Source: Dryocola boscaweniae
GTDB lineage: Bacteria > Pseudomonadota > Gammaproteobacteria > Enterobacterales > Enterobacteriaceae
Direction: 5' to 3'
DNA length: 64,000 nucleotides
NCBI RefSeq assembly: GCF_025215095.1
Contig: NZ_JALHAP010000082.1
Location: 620,001 to 684,000 of the forward strand
Within the stretch, counting starts at the first letter, position 1, and every line of letters begins with the position of its first letter. The position numbers and the translations under genes were made by a program. The notes below the pieces were generated by a model, which had not been told where the DNA came from, did not search any database, and saw only the letters and a list, made by a program, of their open reading frames with translations. Shown piece by piece: positions 51,753-60,873 of this stretch.

Positions 51753-52889
51753 ATGGGACAGCGTAAAAAATTGAATACACAGCCTCGTTCGCTCTCACCG
51801 CTGGTATGTCTTGCGGGAGTTGATAAGAGCTTTGATGGTAAAACCGTTATTTCTGATTTCTCGCTCACCATTAATCATGGTGAATTTCTGACGCTGCTCG
51901 GCCCTTCCGGCTGCGGCAAAACGACCGTTCTGCGCCTGATTGCCGGGCTGGAAAATGTCGATACTGGCACGATTTCGCTCGAAGACCAGGACATCACCCA
52001 GGTTCCGGCGGAACATCGCCACGTCAACACCGTCTTCCAGAGCTACGCCCTGTTTCCTCACATGACCGTTTTTGAGAACGTCGCTTTTGGCCTGAGAATG
52101 CAAAAAACGCCTGCCGCTGATATTACGCCGCGCGTCACCGAAGCATTGAAGATGGTGCAGCTTGAAGCGTTCGCGCAGCGTTTGCCGCACCAGCTTTCCG
52201 GCGGCCAGCAGCAACGCGTTGCAATCGCCCGCGCGGTGGTCAATAAACCGCGCCTGCTGCTGCTTGATGAATCCCTCTCCGCGCTGGATTACAAGCTGCG
52301 CAAGCAGATGCAGAATGAGTTAAAAGCGTTGCAGCGCAAGCTCGGCATTACCTTTGTGTTTGTCACGCACGATCAGGAAGAAGCGCTGACGATGTCAGAC
52401 CGTATCGTAGTGATGCGCGACGGCCGTATCGAGCAGGACGGCACCCCACGTGAAATCTACGAAGAGCCAAAGAACCTGTTCGTGGCGAGCTTTATTGGCG
52501 AGATCAATATCTTCGATGCCACCGTTATCGAACGCATTGATGTGCATCGCGTACGCGCAAGCGTTGAAGGCCGCGAGTGCCATATTTTTGCCGACCTGCC
52601 GGTGAAGCCAGGGCAAAAACTGAACGTCCTGCTGCGCCCGGAAGATCTGCGCGTCGAAGAAATTAACGATACAAGCGTAGCCGACGGCCTGATTGGCTAC
52701 GTGCGCGAGCGCAACTATAAAGGGATGACGCTTGAGTCAAGCGTTGAACTGGAAAACGGCAAGATGGTGATGGTGAGCGAATTCTTTAACGAAGACGATC
52801 CGGACTTCGATCACTCCCTCGATCAGAAAATGGCCGTGACCTGGGTTGAAAGCTGGGAGGTTGTACTGGCTGATGAAGAGCTCGCGTAA
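51753..52889 (+). CDS. potA: Spermidine/putrescine ABC transporter ATPase
   Basis: ATPase of the PotABCD polyamine importer. It has 378 residues, the E. coli length, starting MGQRKKLNTQPRSLSPL. Walker A is GPSGCGKTT, the signature LSGGQQQRVAIARA, Walker B LLLLDESLSALD; a C-terminal TOBE regulatory domain follows (LRPEDLRVEEIND). An in-frame 70-codon upstream extension is not conserved and is rejected. The potB start lies 17 bp inside its 3' end. Confidence 0.97.
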   Translation: MGQRKKLNTQPRSLSPLVCLAGVDKSFDGKTVISDFSLTINHGEFLTLLGPSGCGKTTVLRLIAGLENVDTGTISLEDQDITQVPAEHRHVNTVFQSYALFPHMTVFENVAFGLRMQKTPAADITPRVTEALKMVQLEAFAQRLPHQLSGGQQQRVAIARAVVNKPRLLLLDESLSALDYKLRKQMQNELKALQRKLGITFVFVTHDQEEALTMSDRIVVMRDGRIEQDGTPREIYEEPKNLFVASFIGEINIFDATVIERIDVHRVRASVEGRECHIFADLPVKPGQKLNVLLRPEDLRVEEINDTSVADGLIGYVRERNYKGMTLESSVELENGKMVMVSEFFNEDDPDFDHSLDQKMAVTWVESWEVVLADEELA

Positions 52890-53730
52890 ATTCCAGAATG
52901 TGGTGATCGCCACCATTGTAGGCTGGCTGGTGCTGTTTGTTTTCCTGCCCAACCTGATGATTATCGGCACCAGTTTCCTGACGCGTGACGATGCGAATTT
53001 TGTCAGCATGGTTTTCACGCTGGATAACTATGCGCGTCTGGCCGATCCGCTCTACGCTCAGGTGCTGCTGCACTCGCTAAATATGGCGCTGATAGCGACG
53101 TTCGCCTGCCTGGCGCTGGGCTATCCGTTTGCCTGGTTTCTGGCGCGACTGCCGGAACGCGTGCGTCCGCTGCTGCTGTTTGCGCTGATTGTGCCGTTCT
53201 GGACCAACTCGCTTATCCGCATCTACGGGCTGAAAATATTTCTCAGCACCAAAGGCTACCTCAACGCTTTCCTGCTGTGGCTTGGCGTTATCGATACGCC
53301 CATCCGCATTATGTATACCGAAAGCGCGGTTATCCTCGGGCTGGTCTATATCCTGCTGCCGTTTATGGTGATGCCGCTGTACTCCAGCATTGAGAAGCTC
53401 GACAAGCCGCTGCTGGAAGCGGCGCGCGACCTCGGGGCCAGCAAGCTGCAAACCTTCGTGCGCATCATTATTCCGCTGACCATGCCGGGGATTATCGCCG
53501 GCTGCCTGCTGGTGATGCTGCCCGCGATGGGGCTGTTTTACGTTTCCGATTTAATGGGCGGCGCGAAAAACCTGCTGATTGGCAACGTGATTAAGAGCCA
53601 GTTCCTGAATATTCGCGACTGGCCGTTTGGCGCGGCGACCAGCATCACGCTTACGCTGGTGATGGGCTTTATGCTGCTGATTTACTGGCGCGCGGCCAGA
53701 TTGCTGAACAAAAAGGTGGAATTAGAATGA
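52873..53730 (+). CDS. potB: Spermidine/putrescine ABC transporter permease PotB
   Basis: 285 residues from MKSSRKFQNVVIATIVGW, matching E. coli PotB. Six membrane helices and the docking loop LEAARDLGASKLQTFVRIIIPLTMPG. It overlaps potA by 17 bp and potC by 4 bp, so translation is coupled through the operon. Confidence 0.96.
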   Translation: MKSSRKFQNVVIATIVGWLVLFVFLPNLMIIGTSFLTRDDANFVSMVFTLDNYARLADPLYAQVLLHSLNMALIATFACLALGYPFAWFLARLPERVRPLLLFALIVPFWTNSLIRIYGLKIFLSTKGYLNAFLLWLGVIDTPIRIMYTESAVILGLVYILLPFMVMPLYSSIEKLDKPLLEAARDLGASKLQTFVRIIIPLTMPGIIAGCLLVMLPAMGLFYVSDLMGGAKNLLIGNVIKSQFLNIRDWPFGAATSITLTLVMGFMLLIYWRAARLLNKKVELE

Positions 53731-54518
53731 CGGGTCGCCTGTTCCGTGGCGGCTTTATGACCGCCATTTATGCCTGGCTCTATATCCCGATAATCATTCT
53801 TATCGTGAACTCGTTTAACAGTTCGCGCTTCGGGATCAACTGGCAAGGCTTTACCACCAACTGGTACAGCCTGCTGATGAATAACGACAGCCTGCTGCAG
53901 GCCGCGCAGCACTCCCTGACGATGGCCGTGTTTTCCGCCACCTTCGCCACGCTGATTGGCTCGCTGACGGCGGTTGCGCTGTATCGCTATCGCTTTCGCG
54001 GCAAGCCTTTCGTTAGCGGTATGCTGTTCGTGGTGATGATGTCGCCGGATATCGTGATGGCCATTTCCCTGCTGGTACTGTTTATGCTGCTGGGGATTTC
54101 GCTCGGCTTCTGGTCGCTGCTGTTCTCGCATATCACCTTCTGCCTGCCGTTTGTGGTGGTCACCGTGTACTCGCGCCTGAAAGGTTTTGATGTGCGAATG
54201 CTGGAAGCGGCGAAAGATCTGGGCGCCAGCGAAATCACTATTCTGCGCAAGATCATCATGCCGCTGGCGATGCCAGCCGTCGCCGCCGGCTGGCTGCTTA
54301 GCTTTACCCTGTCGATGGATGACGTGGTCGTCTCCTCGTTTGTGACCGGGCCGAGCTATGAAATTTTACCGTTGAAGATTTATTCGATGGTGAAAGTCGG
54401 CGTGTCGCCCGAGGTGAACGCGCTGGCAACCATTTTATTAGTACTGTCGCTGGTTCTGGTTCTGGCCTCCCAGCTCATCCTTCGTGATAAAACTAAAATT
54501 CAGGGGACGTTTAAATGA
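53727..54518 (+). CDS. potC: Spermidine/putrescine ABC transporter permease PotC
   Basis: 263 residues (E. coli 264). Six helices; the docking loop is LEAAKDLGASEITILRKIIMPLAMP. Start ATGA overlaps the potB stop and the potD start overlaps its own stop by 4 bp. Confidence 0.96.
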   Translation: MTGRLFRGGFMTAIYAWLYIPIIILIVNSFNSSRFGINWQGFTTNWYSLLMNNDSLLQAAQHSLTMAVFSATFATLIGSLTAVALYRYRFRGKPFVSGMLFVVMMSPDIVMAISLLVLFMLLGISLGFWSLLFSHITFCLPFVVVTVYSRLKGFDVRMLEAAKDLGASEITILRKIIMPLAMPAVAAGWLLSFTLSMDDVVVSSFVTGPSYEILPLKIYSMVKVGVSPEVNALATILLVLSLVLVLASQLILRDKTKIQGTFK

Positions 54519-55561
54519 AAAAATGGTCACGCCACCTGCTTGCTGCGGGTGCTCTGGCGCTTGGCGTCAGCTCCGCCACGGCCTCCGACAGCAAGACGCT
54601 GTATTTCTACAACTGGACCGAGTACGTGCCGCCAGGCCTGCTCGAACAGTTCACCAAAGAAACGGGCATCAAAGTTATCTATTCGACCTACGAGTCGAAT
54701 GAAACCATGTACGCCAAGCTCAAAACATACAAAGACGGCGCCTACGATCTGGTCGTGCCCTCCACCTACTTTGTGGCGAAAATGCGCAAAGAAGGCATGA
54801 TTCAGAAGATCGACAAAAGCAAGCTGACCAATTTTAAAAATCTCGACCCGGAGATGCTCAACAAGCCGTTCGATCCGAATAATGACTATTCCATTCCGTA
54901 CATCTGGGGCGCAACCGCCATCGGCGTTAACAGCGAGGCTATCGATCCAAAGACGGTGACAAGCTGGGCGGACCTTTGGAAGCCGGAATACAAGCAAAGC
55001 CTGCTGCTGACCGACGATGCGCGTGAAGTCTTCCAGGTGGCGCTGCGCAAGCTCGGGCTTTCCGGTAACACCACCGATCCGAAAGAGATTGAGGCGGCCT
55101 ATCACGAGCTGCAAAAACTGATGCCGAACGTTGCGGCGTTTAACTCCGATAACCCGGCAAACCCGTATATGGAAGGCGAAGTGAATCTGGGGATGGTGTG
55201 GAACGGCTCCGCCTACGTTGCGCGCCAGGCCGGCACGCCGCTGGAGATCGTCTGGCCGAAAGAAGGCGGCATTTTCTGGATGGATAACCTGTCTATTCCG
55301 GCGAATGCGAAAAACGTCGACGGCGCGCTGAAGCTGATTAACTTCCTGCTGCGCCCGGACGTGGCAAAACAGGTTGCCGAAACCATTGGCTACCCGACGC
55401 CAAACCTTGAAGCGCGCAAGCTATTGCCAAAAGAAGTAGCGGATGACAAGACGCTGTACCCGGATGAAGCGGTGCTGAAGAACGGGGAATGGCAGAACGA
55501 CGTGGGCGACGCCAGCACGATTTATGAGTCTTACTATCAAAAACTGAAGGCTGGCAGATAG
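54515..55561 (+). CDS. potD: Spermidine/putrescine periplasmic binding protein PotD
   Basis: 348 residues as in E. coli. A signal peptide ends at ATAS before DSKTLYFYNWTEYVPP. Polyamine-binding segments include YESNETMYAKL, PYIWGATAIGVNS and GMVWNGSAYVARQ. Last gene of potABCD; a REP pair follows. Confidence 0.97.
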   Translation: MKKWSRHLLAAGALALGVSSATASDSKTLYFYNWTEYVPPGLLEQFTKETGIKVIYSTYESNETMYAKLKTYKDGAYDLVVPSTYFVAKMRKEGMIQKIDKSKLTNFKNLDPEMLNKPFDPNNDYSIPYIWGATAIGVNSEAIDPKTVTSWADLWKPEYKQSLLLTDDAREVFQVALRKLGLSGNTTDPKEIEAAYHELQKLMPNVAAFNSDNPANPYMEGEVNLGMVWNGSAYVARQAGTPLEIVWPKEGGIFWMDNLSIPANAKNVDGALKLINFLLRPDVAKQVAETIGYPTPNLEARKLLPKEVADDKTLYPDEAVLKNGEWQNDVGDASTIYESYYQKLKAGR

Positions 55562-55570
55562 GGCTTTTCG

Positions 55571-55641
55571 GCGGATGACGCTGTGCTTATCCGCCCTACG
55601 TTCATTTTTGTGTAGGGCAGATAAGCGTCGGCGTCATCCGC
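55571..55641. repeat. Inverted pair of REP units (BIME) after potD
   Basis: Unit GCGGATGACGCTGTGCTTATCCGCCCTACG and an inverted partner TGTAGGGCAGATAAGCG...CATCCGC facing it. The second unit overlaps the stop codon of the convergent amidase. Confidence 0.8.
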
Positions 55642-56950
55642 TAGTATTTAAAGCCGTTTCACACGCCAGCGCCACGCTCAGCAATAAAGCTTCATCCCTC
55701 CTCCCTGACAAAATCTCCATCCCCACCGGTAATCCTCTGCTGCTTATGCCGCAGGGAAGCGTCAGCGCCGGTAATCCGCTGATGGCGGCCAGTTCTGGCG
55801 CACAGCCCGGCGGCATCTTTTCAAGGCTTATCGGGAGCTGGTTTACCGTTGGATAGAGTAAACCTTGCAGACCATTTTCCACCAGCACGTCGCCAAGTCT
55901 CTGCCGCAACCGACGGCGGAATCGGCGTCCCGCCAGCCATTCTGGGCTTTTCAGGGAATTTTCTTCCAGCAGTCGGGTGATAAACGGGGAAAACTCAGGC
56001 AGGAACTGCTCTGAAGCAAAAATAGCGGCCAGCCCTGCCGGGGCGTTAGCGTAGCCTTTTAACCAGGCATCAAAGGCAACCCGGAACTCATAGACGCTGA
56101 GACAGGTGGTTTGCCGAACGGTTTCCAGTTCGGGCAGCGTGACGGAAACGATCGCCGCCCCGGCCCGCTGCAAGGTGTCCAGCGCAGCATGCCATACTTT
56201 TCCCTGGGCCTCGTCGTTCCCTTCAAGACCAGATATCACGCCAAGACGAAGGCCTGACAGCGGTATTTGCTGTAAAGGCGCTGGCTTATGTCCATGGATA
56301 ATGGCGTGCAGTAACGCGGCGTCGCGCACGGTATGCGCCATCGGCCCTACCGTGTCCTTGCTTAACGACAGGGGCGCCACGCCTTCGAGCATTTCCCGCC
56401 GGTATGCGGGCCTTAAACCAACCAGCCCGTTGTAGCTTGCTGGAATACGAATGGAACCGCCGGTATCCGTTCCTAGCGCACCGTCGGCCATACCGGCAGC
56501 TACCGCCGCCGCGCAGCCGCCGCTTGACCCACCGGCTGTTATCTCAGGTTGCAAGGGATTACGCACATCCCCGCCCAGCGAGCTGCGCGAGCGGACGTCG
56601 AAGGCAAATTCGGACATATTGGCGCGGGCAAAAATTATCGCCCCGGCATCACGCAGCCGCTGAACGGCCAGCGAATCACATGCGGCACGCAAAGAGGCCA
56701 GCCCCCGGCAGCCGAGCGTAATGGGCATACCAGCGCAGGCGATATTATCTTTGATGATGATGGGAAGGCCGTGCAGCGGGCCGAAAGTAATACCACGCCT
56801 GGCCGCCCGATAACAATGTTCAGCCAGGGCTATCGCATCCGGATTAACGCCAAGAATGGCATTGAGTGGGCTATTGGTTTCAATGGCATCTAACCGGCTG
56901 GCGATATCGTCGCGGCAGTCGGCGACCGGCTTCAGACACATAGCTTTCAT
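55634..56950 (-). CDS. Amidase-signature hydrolase
   Basis: About 438 residues from the ATG at 56950 (MKAMCLKPVADCRDD); GGGAAAG lies before it. The longer frame to 57109 runs through REP DNA and is not accepted. The amidase triad is visible: Lys in IIIKDNIACAGMP, Ser in GGSSGGCAAAVAAG and nucleophile Ser in GTDTGGSIRIPASYNG. Substrate unknown; could be an indoleacetamide- or urea-amide-type hydrolase. It is inserted between potD and cobB, which are neighbours in E. coli, so it is an addition in this lineage. Confidence 0.85.
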   Translation of the reverse strand: MKAMCLKPVADCRDDIASRLDAIETNSPLNAILGVNPDAIALAEHCYRAARRGITFGPLHGLPIIIKDNIACAGMPITLGCRGLASLRAACDSLAVQRLRDAGAIIFARANMSEFAFDVRSRSSLGGDVRNPLQPEITAGGSSGGCAAAVAAGMADGALGTDTGGSIRIPASYNGLVGLRPAYRREMLEGVAPLSLSKDTVGPMAHTVRDAALLHAIIHGHKPAPLQQIPLSGLRLGVISGLEGNDEAQGKVWHAALDTLQRAGAAIVSVTLPELETVRQTTCLSVYEFRVAFDAWLKGYANAPAGLAAIFASEQFLPEFSPFITRLLEENSLKSPEWLAGRRFRRRLRQRLGDVLVENGLQGLLYPTVNQLPISLEKMPPGCAPELAAISGLPALTLPCGISSRGLPVGMEILSGRRDEALLLSVALACETALNTSG

Positions 56951-57044
56951 TTGCTTTCCCGCAATGAATACGTATGCAAACAAGGTAGGCATAAAAGCAG
57001 AGATTGTAAATATTTTGTGATAGCACAGGAAGACAGGGCCTCCC

Positions 57045-57154
57045 GGTGGATGACGCTGGCACTTATCCGCCCTATGATCGATCCGATCCGGACGGATAAG
57101 CCTCGTCATCCATCCCGCAATCTTCTGTAGGGCGGATAAGCCTGCGCCATCCGC
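57045..57154. repeat. Cluster of three REP units before cobB's 3' end
   Basis: Three alternating units share the GGCGGATAAG / CTTATCCGCC core (57045-57075, 57089-57117, 57126-57154), a BIME-type mosaic between cobB and the amidase gene. Confidence 0.8.
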
Positions 57155-57155
57155 C

Positions 57156-57983
57156 TTATTTGCAAAGCCCTTTCAACAACCGCTCCACATACTCCGGCAC
57201 CACTTCGCTCGCCAGCCCGTAATGCTTCTCTTCGAACTCGCTGCCGACCTGGCTTGGCTCAAGATTCAGCTCAACGGTATGCGCGCCCTGTAAGCGAGCC
57301 TCGTGCACAAATCCTGCTGCCGGGTAAACGTGGCCTGAGGTGCCGATAGCGATAAAGTAATCCGCCGTCGCCAGCGCCTGATAAATGTCGTCCATACCCA
57401 GCGGCATTTCGCCAAACCAGACCACGTGCGGGCGCAGCGGCGCGGAAAGCTGGCAGCAGTGGCAGCGGTCTTCCAGCGTCACGTCGCCCTTCCACTCCAG
57501 TATCTGACCGCTTTGCGCGCAGCGCACTTTCAGCAGCTCGCCGTGCATATGAATGATGTTTTTGTTTCCTGCGCGTTCGTGCAGGTTGTCGATATTTTGC
57601 GTCACCAGCGTGAAATGGTCGCCAAGCTCTTCTTCGAGCCTCGCCAGCGCCAGATGGGCGGCGTTTGGCTTGATTTCTGCCCGCTGGAGCTGCCGGCGGC
57701 GAGCGTTATAAAACGCCTGCACCAGTTCAGGGTCGCGGGCAAATCCTTCCGGCGTGGCCACATCTTCCACGCGGTGTTCTTCCCACAAACCATCCGTTGC
57801 CCGAAAGGTTCGGATCCCTGATTCTGCGGAGATCCCGGCGCCGGTCAGGACGACTACTCTTGGTTTTTCCATCGCTTCGGGTCCTGGTATATCTCTGAAA
57901 AAAGCACGCTGGCGCAAACGCTGGCGCAGCAGACGTTTATTTTTGCGAAACCGGCTCAGCCGGTGTTGACGACGCGATAGCAT
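57156..57983 (-). CDS. cobB: NAD-dependent protein deacylase CobB (sirtuin)
   Basis: Class III sirtuin that removes acetyl and succinyl groups from lysines, e.g. on acetyl-CoA synthetase. It has 275 residues (E. coli 279). NAD motifs GAGISAESGIRTFRA and TQNIDNLHERAG, catalytic histidine in IIHMHGELLKVRC, and two CXXC zinc pairs (the second CHCC). The arginine-rich N-terminal extension (MLSRRQHRLSRFRKNKR) is the long isoform; an internal Met (MEKPRVV) gives the short form. Confidence 0.95.
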   Translation of the reverse strand: MLSRRQHRLSRFRKNKRLLRQRLRQRAFFRDIPGPEAMEKPRVVVLTGAGISAESGIRTFRATDGLWEEHRVEDVATPEGFARDPELVQAFYNARRRQLQRAEIKPNAAHLALARLEEELGDHFTLVTQNIDNLHERAGNKNIIHMHGELLKVRCAQSGQILEWKGDVTLEDRCHCCQLSAPLRPHVVWFGEMPLGMDDIYQALATADYFIAIGTSGHVYPAAGFVHEARLQGAHTVELNLEPSQVGSEFEEKHYGLASEVVPEYVERLLKGLCK

Positions 57984-57986
57984 ATT

Positions 57987-58898
57987 TTACTCCGTGAGAT
58001 GGAGGAACGCGGCACCGCGCATGCCTCCGGCATCACCATGACGCGCGGGTTCAATACGCGGCACTTTGGCAACCGGCAATAAGTATTTTGGCAAACGTAC
58101 AGGTAGCTGCTGATAGATCTCAGAAAAATTCGACAGTCCTCCGCCAATCACCACCAGATGCGCATCCACCGCGGTAAGCAAACTGCCCAGACACACGGCC
58201 AGCAGCTCCAGGAAGCGATCGGCGTGCGCGACCGCTTTTTCATCGCCTGCATAATATCGAGTGACGATCTCTTTTGATTCGAGAGATTCAGCGTAGAAGT
58301 GTTGGTACAACCATGCAAATCCGCGCCCGGAAAGATAGTTTTCGATGCAGCCGTGCTGGCCGCAACCGCAGCGCGTCAGAGGAATGTCGCGCCCCAGAAC
58401 ATCCAGCGCATCCACCGGCAGGCGGGTATGGCCGAATTCACCGGTTATGTAGTTGCGCCCGGTAATGGATTTGCCGTTCACAATAATTCCGCCGCCGACG
58501 CCGGTGCCGAGAATTAATCCCATCACTACCGGATAGCTGCGGAATTCGTCGTCCCAGGCTTCGGAGAGCGCAAAGCAGTTGGCATCGTTATCCAGGCGCA
58601 CTTCGCGTTCCAGCAGCGCGGTAAGATCGGCTTTTAACGGTTTGCCGTTGGCGGCCGGGACGTTTGCCGCATAAAGCGTGCCGTCGTCCGTTACCGGCAT
58701 GCCCGGAATACCAATGCCTACCGAGCCCTTGATAGCAAAACGGCTATCGGCTTCCTTTACCAGAGAGCCGATAGCCGCTAAAAAGTTTTCGTAACTGTCG
58801 TGCGGGGTGGGAATACGCGTTTCCCATTGCAGCCGACGTTCCTTGTCATAGACTCCAAGAGCTATTTTCGTGCCGCCAATGTCGAATCCGTAATACAT
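57987..58898 (-). CDS. nagK: N-acetyl-D-glucosamine kinase NagK
   Basis: ROK-family kinase phosphorylating GlcNAc recovered from murein recycling. It has 303 residues as in E. coli. N-terminal ATP motif MYYGFDIGGTKIALG, ROK zinc motif CGCGQHGCIENYLSGRG, catalytic aspartate region RLDNDANCFALSEA. It is co-directional between lolE and cobB, 3 bp before cobB, the conserved order. Confidence 0.96.
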   Translation of the reverse strand: MYYGFDIGGTKIALGVYDKERRLQWETRIPTPHDSYENFLAAIGSLVKEADSRFAIKGSVGIGIPGMPVTDDGTLYAANVPAANGKPLKADLTALLEREVRLDNDANCFALSEAWDDEFRSYPVVMGLILGTGVGGGIIVNGKSITGRNYITGEFGHTRLPVDALDVLGRDIPLTRCGCGQHGCIENYLSGRGFAWLYQHFYAESLESKEIVTRYYAGDEKAVAHADRFLELLAVCLGSLLTAVDAHLVVIGGGLSNFSEIYQQLPVRLPKYLLPVAKVPRIEPARHGDAGGMRGAAFLHLTE

Positions 58899-58924
58899 TG
58901 CTGCTCCCCTCGGTTTTTTAGATT

Positions 58925-60169
58925 TTATTGCCCACTCAGTACGCGTGCCGGATCGATATTACTGGCGCGTCTTGCCGGATACCAACTGGCAAGGAGGCTC
59001 AGCAGCAGCGCGGTGACCAGCACGTAGAAGACGTCCAGCCAGTGCAGCTCCGACGGCAGGAAATCGATAAAGTAAATATCCCCTGACAGGAACTGGTGGC
59101 CGATCAGCTTTTCAATCACGTTGATGATGCTGGTCAACTGCCAGGAAGCCAGCACGCCGACAATCACTCCGCTCACGCTGCCAAACAGGCCCGCCAGCAG
59201 GCCGTACCAGACGAAAATAGCGCGAATCAGGCCGTCTTTTGCCCCAAGCGTACGCAGCACGGCGATGTCGCTGCTTTTATCTTTTACGGCCATCACAAGC
59301 GTTGAGACGATGTTGAAACAGGCTACGCCGATAACCAGCACCATCGCCAGATACATGATGGCGCGGATCATCTGGATATCGCGATACATGTAGCCGTAGG
59401 TGCCAATCCAGCTTTTGATGTAAACATACGCGTTGGTGACTTCACCCGCGTCGCGCACCAGCTTGTTGGCGTTGAACACGTCATTCACTTTAATAGCGAT
59501 GCCAGTGACACTGTCACCCATATCCAGATAATCCTGCGCATCGCTCATCGGCACCATAGCAAAGCTGTGATCGAGCTGGCCGCTCAGCGCCAAAATACCG
59601 GCGACGTGCAGACGAACGCGCTTCGGCTGTGAAAGCTTCGTGCCGCCGTCGTTGTTCGGGATCATGATGGAAAGCCAGTCGCCCTGCTTGACCTTCAGCG
59701 CATCCGCCACGCCTTTACCGATGATGATTTGCTGCTGGCCCGCTTTGAAATCCTGCCAGGCGTTGTTCTGCACATATTTCGGCAGCGCGCTCAGGTGCGT
59801 TTCCTGCTCCGGATCAACCCCTTTGACCTGAATGGCGCGAAGATTGGCTCCGCTTTCCACCAGGCCTGTGAAGTTGATGTACGGCGCGGCGGCGGCGATG
59901 CCCTGCACCTTCTCAACGCGTTGCAGTACGCCGTTCCAGTCGTGGAAAGGCTGGTTAACCGGTTCGATTTCGCCATGCGGAACAACCGCCAGAATACGGT
60001 TATTCAGTTCGCGCTCGAAGCCGTTCATGGCGCTCAGGCCGACGATCAAAACCGCCACGCCTAGTGCGATGCCAATCGTCGAGATAACGGAAATCAGCGA
60101 AACCATGCCGCTGCGGCGGCGGCCGCGGCTAAAACGCAGGCCGATTAAAAGTGAAAGCGGCGAGGCCAT
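58925..60169 (-). CDS. lolE: Lipoprotein-releasing ABC transporter membrane protein LolE
   Basis: Inner-membrane subunit that extracts lipoproteins for transfer to LolA. It has 414 residues with four helices and a large periplasmic domain after helix 1 (FSRGRRRSGMVSLISVIST; FERELNNRILAVVPHGE). The start is ATG 60169, overlapping the lolD stop (TGATGG); a TTG one codon upstream is ignored. Part of lolCDE-nagK-cobB. Confidence 0.96.
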   Translation of the reverse strand: MASPLSLLIGLRFSRGRRRSGMVSLISVISTIGIALGVAVLIVGLSAMNGFERELNNRILAVVPHGEIEPVNQPFHDWNGVLQRVEKVQGIAAAAPYINFTGLVESGANLRAIQVKGVDPEQETHLSALPKYVQNNAWQDFKAGQQQIIIGKGVADALKVKQGDWLSIMIPNNDGGTKLSQPKRVRLHVAGILALSGQLDHSFAMVPMSDAQDYLDMGDSVTGIAIKVNDVFNANKLVRDAGEVTNAYVYIKSWIGTYGYMYRDIQMIRAIMYLAMVLVIGVACFNIVSTLVMAVKDKSSDIAVLRTLGAKDGLIRAIFVWYGLLAGLFGSVSGVIVGVLASWQLTSIINVIEKLIGHQFLSGDIYFIDFLPSELHWLDVFYVLVTALLLSLLASWYPARRASNIDPARVLSGQ

Positions 60170-60873
60170 CAATCAGCCCCCATCAGGGTTAATTCGTGAG
60201 TCAGGCGGCCATCGCGCATTTCAAGCTGGCGCGACATGCGCTTAGCCAGTTGCAGGTCGTGGGTTACTACCAGGAACGCGGTGCCCTGGCGCACGTTCAG
60301 CTCGCCCAGCAACTCAAAGATGCTGTCCGCGTTGCGGGCATCCAGGTTGCCGGTTGGCTCATCCGCCAGCACCAGGCGCGGATTGTTCACCAGCGCGCGG
60401 GCAATGGCCACGCGCTGACGTTCGCCGCCGGACAGCTCGGAAGGACGGTGGTTGCTGCGATGATCCAGACCGACGGCTTTAAGCATATCCAGCGCACGCT
60501 GTTTTGTTTCATCGGCATTCTTTTTGCCGATCAGCAGCGGCATGGCGACGTTTTCCATCGCAGTAAAGTCCGGCAGCAGATGGTGGAACTGGTAGATAAA
60601 GCCCAGCTCGCGGTTGCGCAGCTCCGCTTTTGCCGACGACGAGAGCGAGCTCATCGGCTGACCGTTGAAAATCACATCGCCTGACGTTGGGCTATCCAGG
60701 CCGCCAAGCAGGTGCAGCAGAGTACTTTTGCCGGAGCCGGAGCTGCCGACGATCGCCATTAATTCACCCGCGTTGATGCTGAAGCTGACATCGTGCAACA
60801 CATCCGTTTGCACCTTGCCTTCCTGGTAGCGTTTGCACAGCTTGTCACACTGTAACAGGACAGAATTACTCAT
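60169..60873 (-). CDS. lolD: Lipoprotein-releasing ABC transporter ATPase LolD
   Basis: 234 residues (E. coli 233) from MSNSVLLQCDKLCKRYQEG. Walker A GSSGSGKST, LolD motif region LGFIYQFHHLLPDFTAMEN, signature LSGGERQRVAIARAL, Walker B LVLADEPTGNLD. It overlaps the lolC stop by 8 bp and lolE by 1 bp. The open frame upstream to 61014 is a shadow of lolC. Confidence 0.97.
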   Translation of the reverse strand: MSNSVLLQCDKLCKRYQEGKVQTDVLHDVSFSINAGELMAIVGSSGSGKSTLLHLLGGLDSPTSGDVIFNGQPMSSLSSSAKAELRNRELGFIYQFHHLLPDFTAMENVAMPLLIGKKNADETKQRALDMLKAVGLDHRSNHRPSELSGGERQRVAIARALVNNPRLVLADEPTGNLDARNADSIFELLGELNVRQGTAFLVVTHDLQLAKRMSRQLEMRDGRLTHELTLMGAD

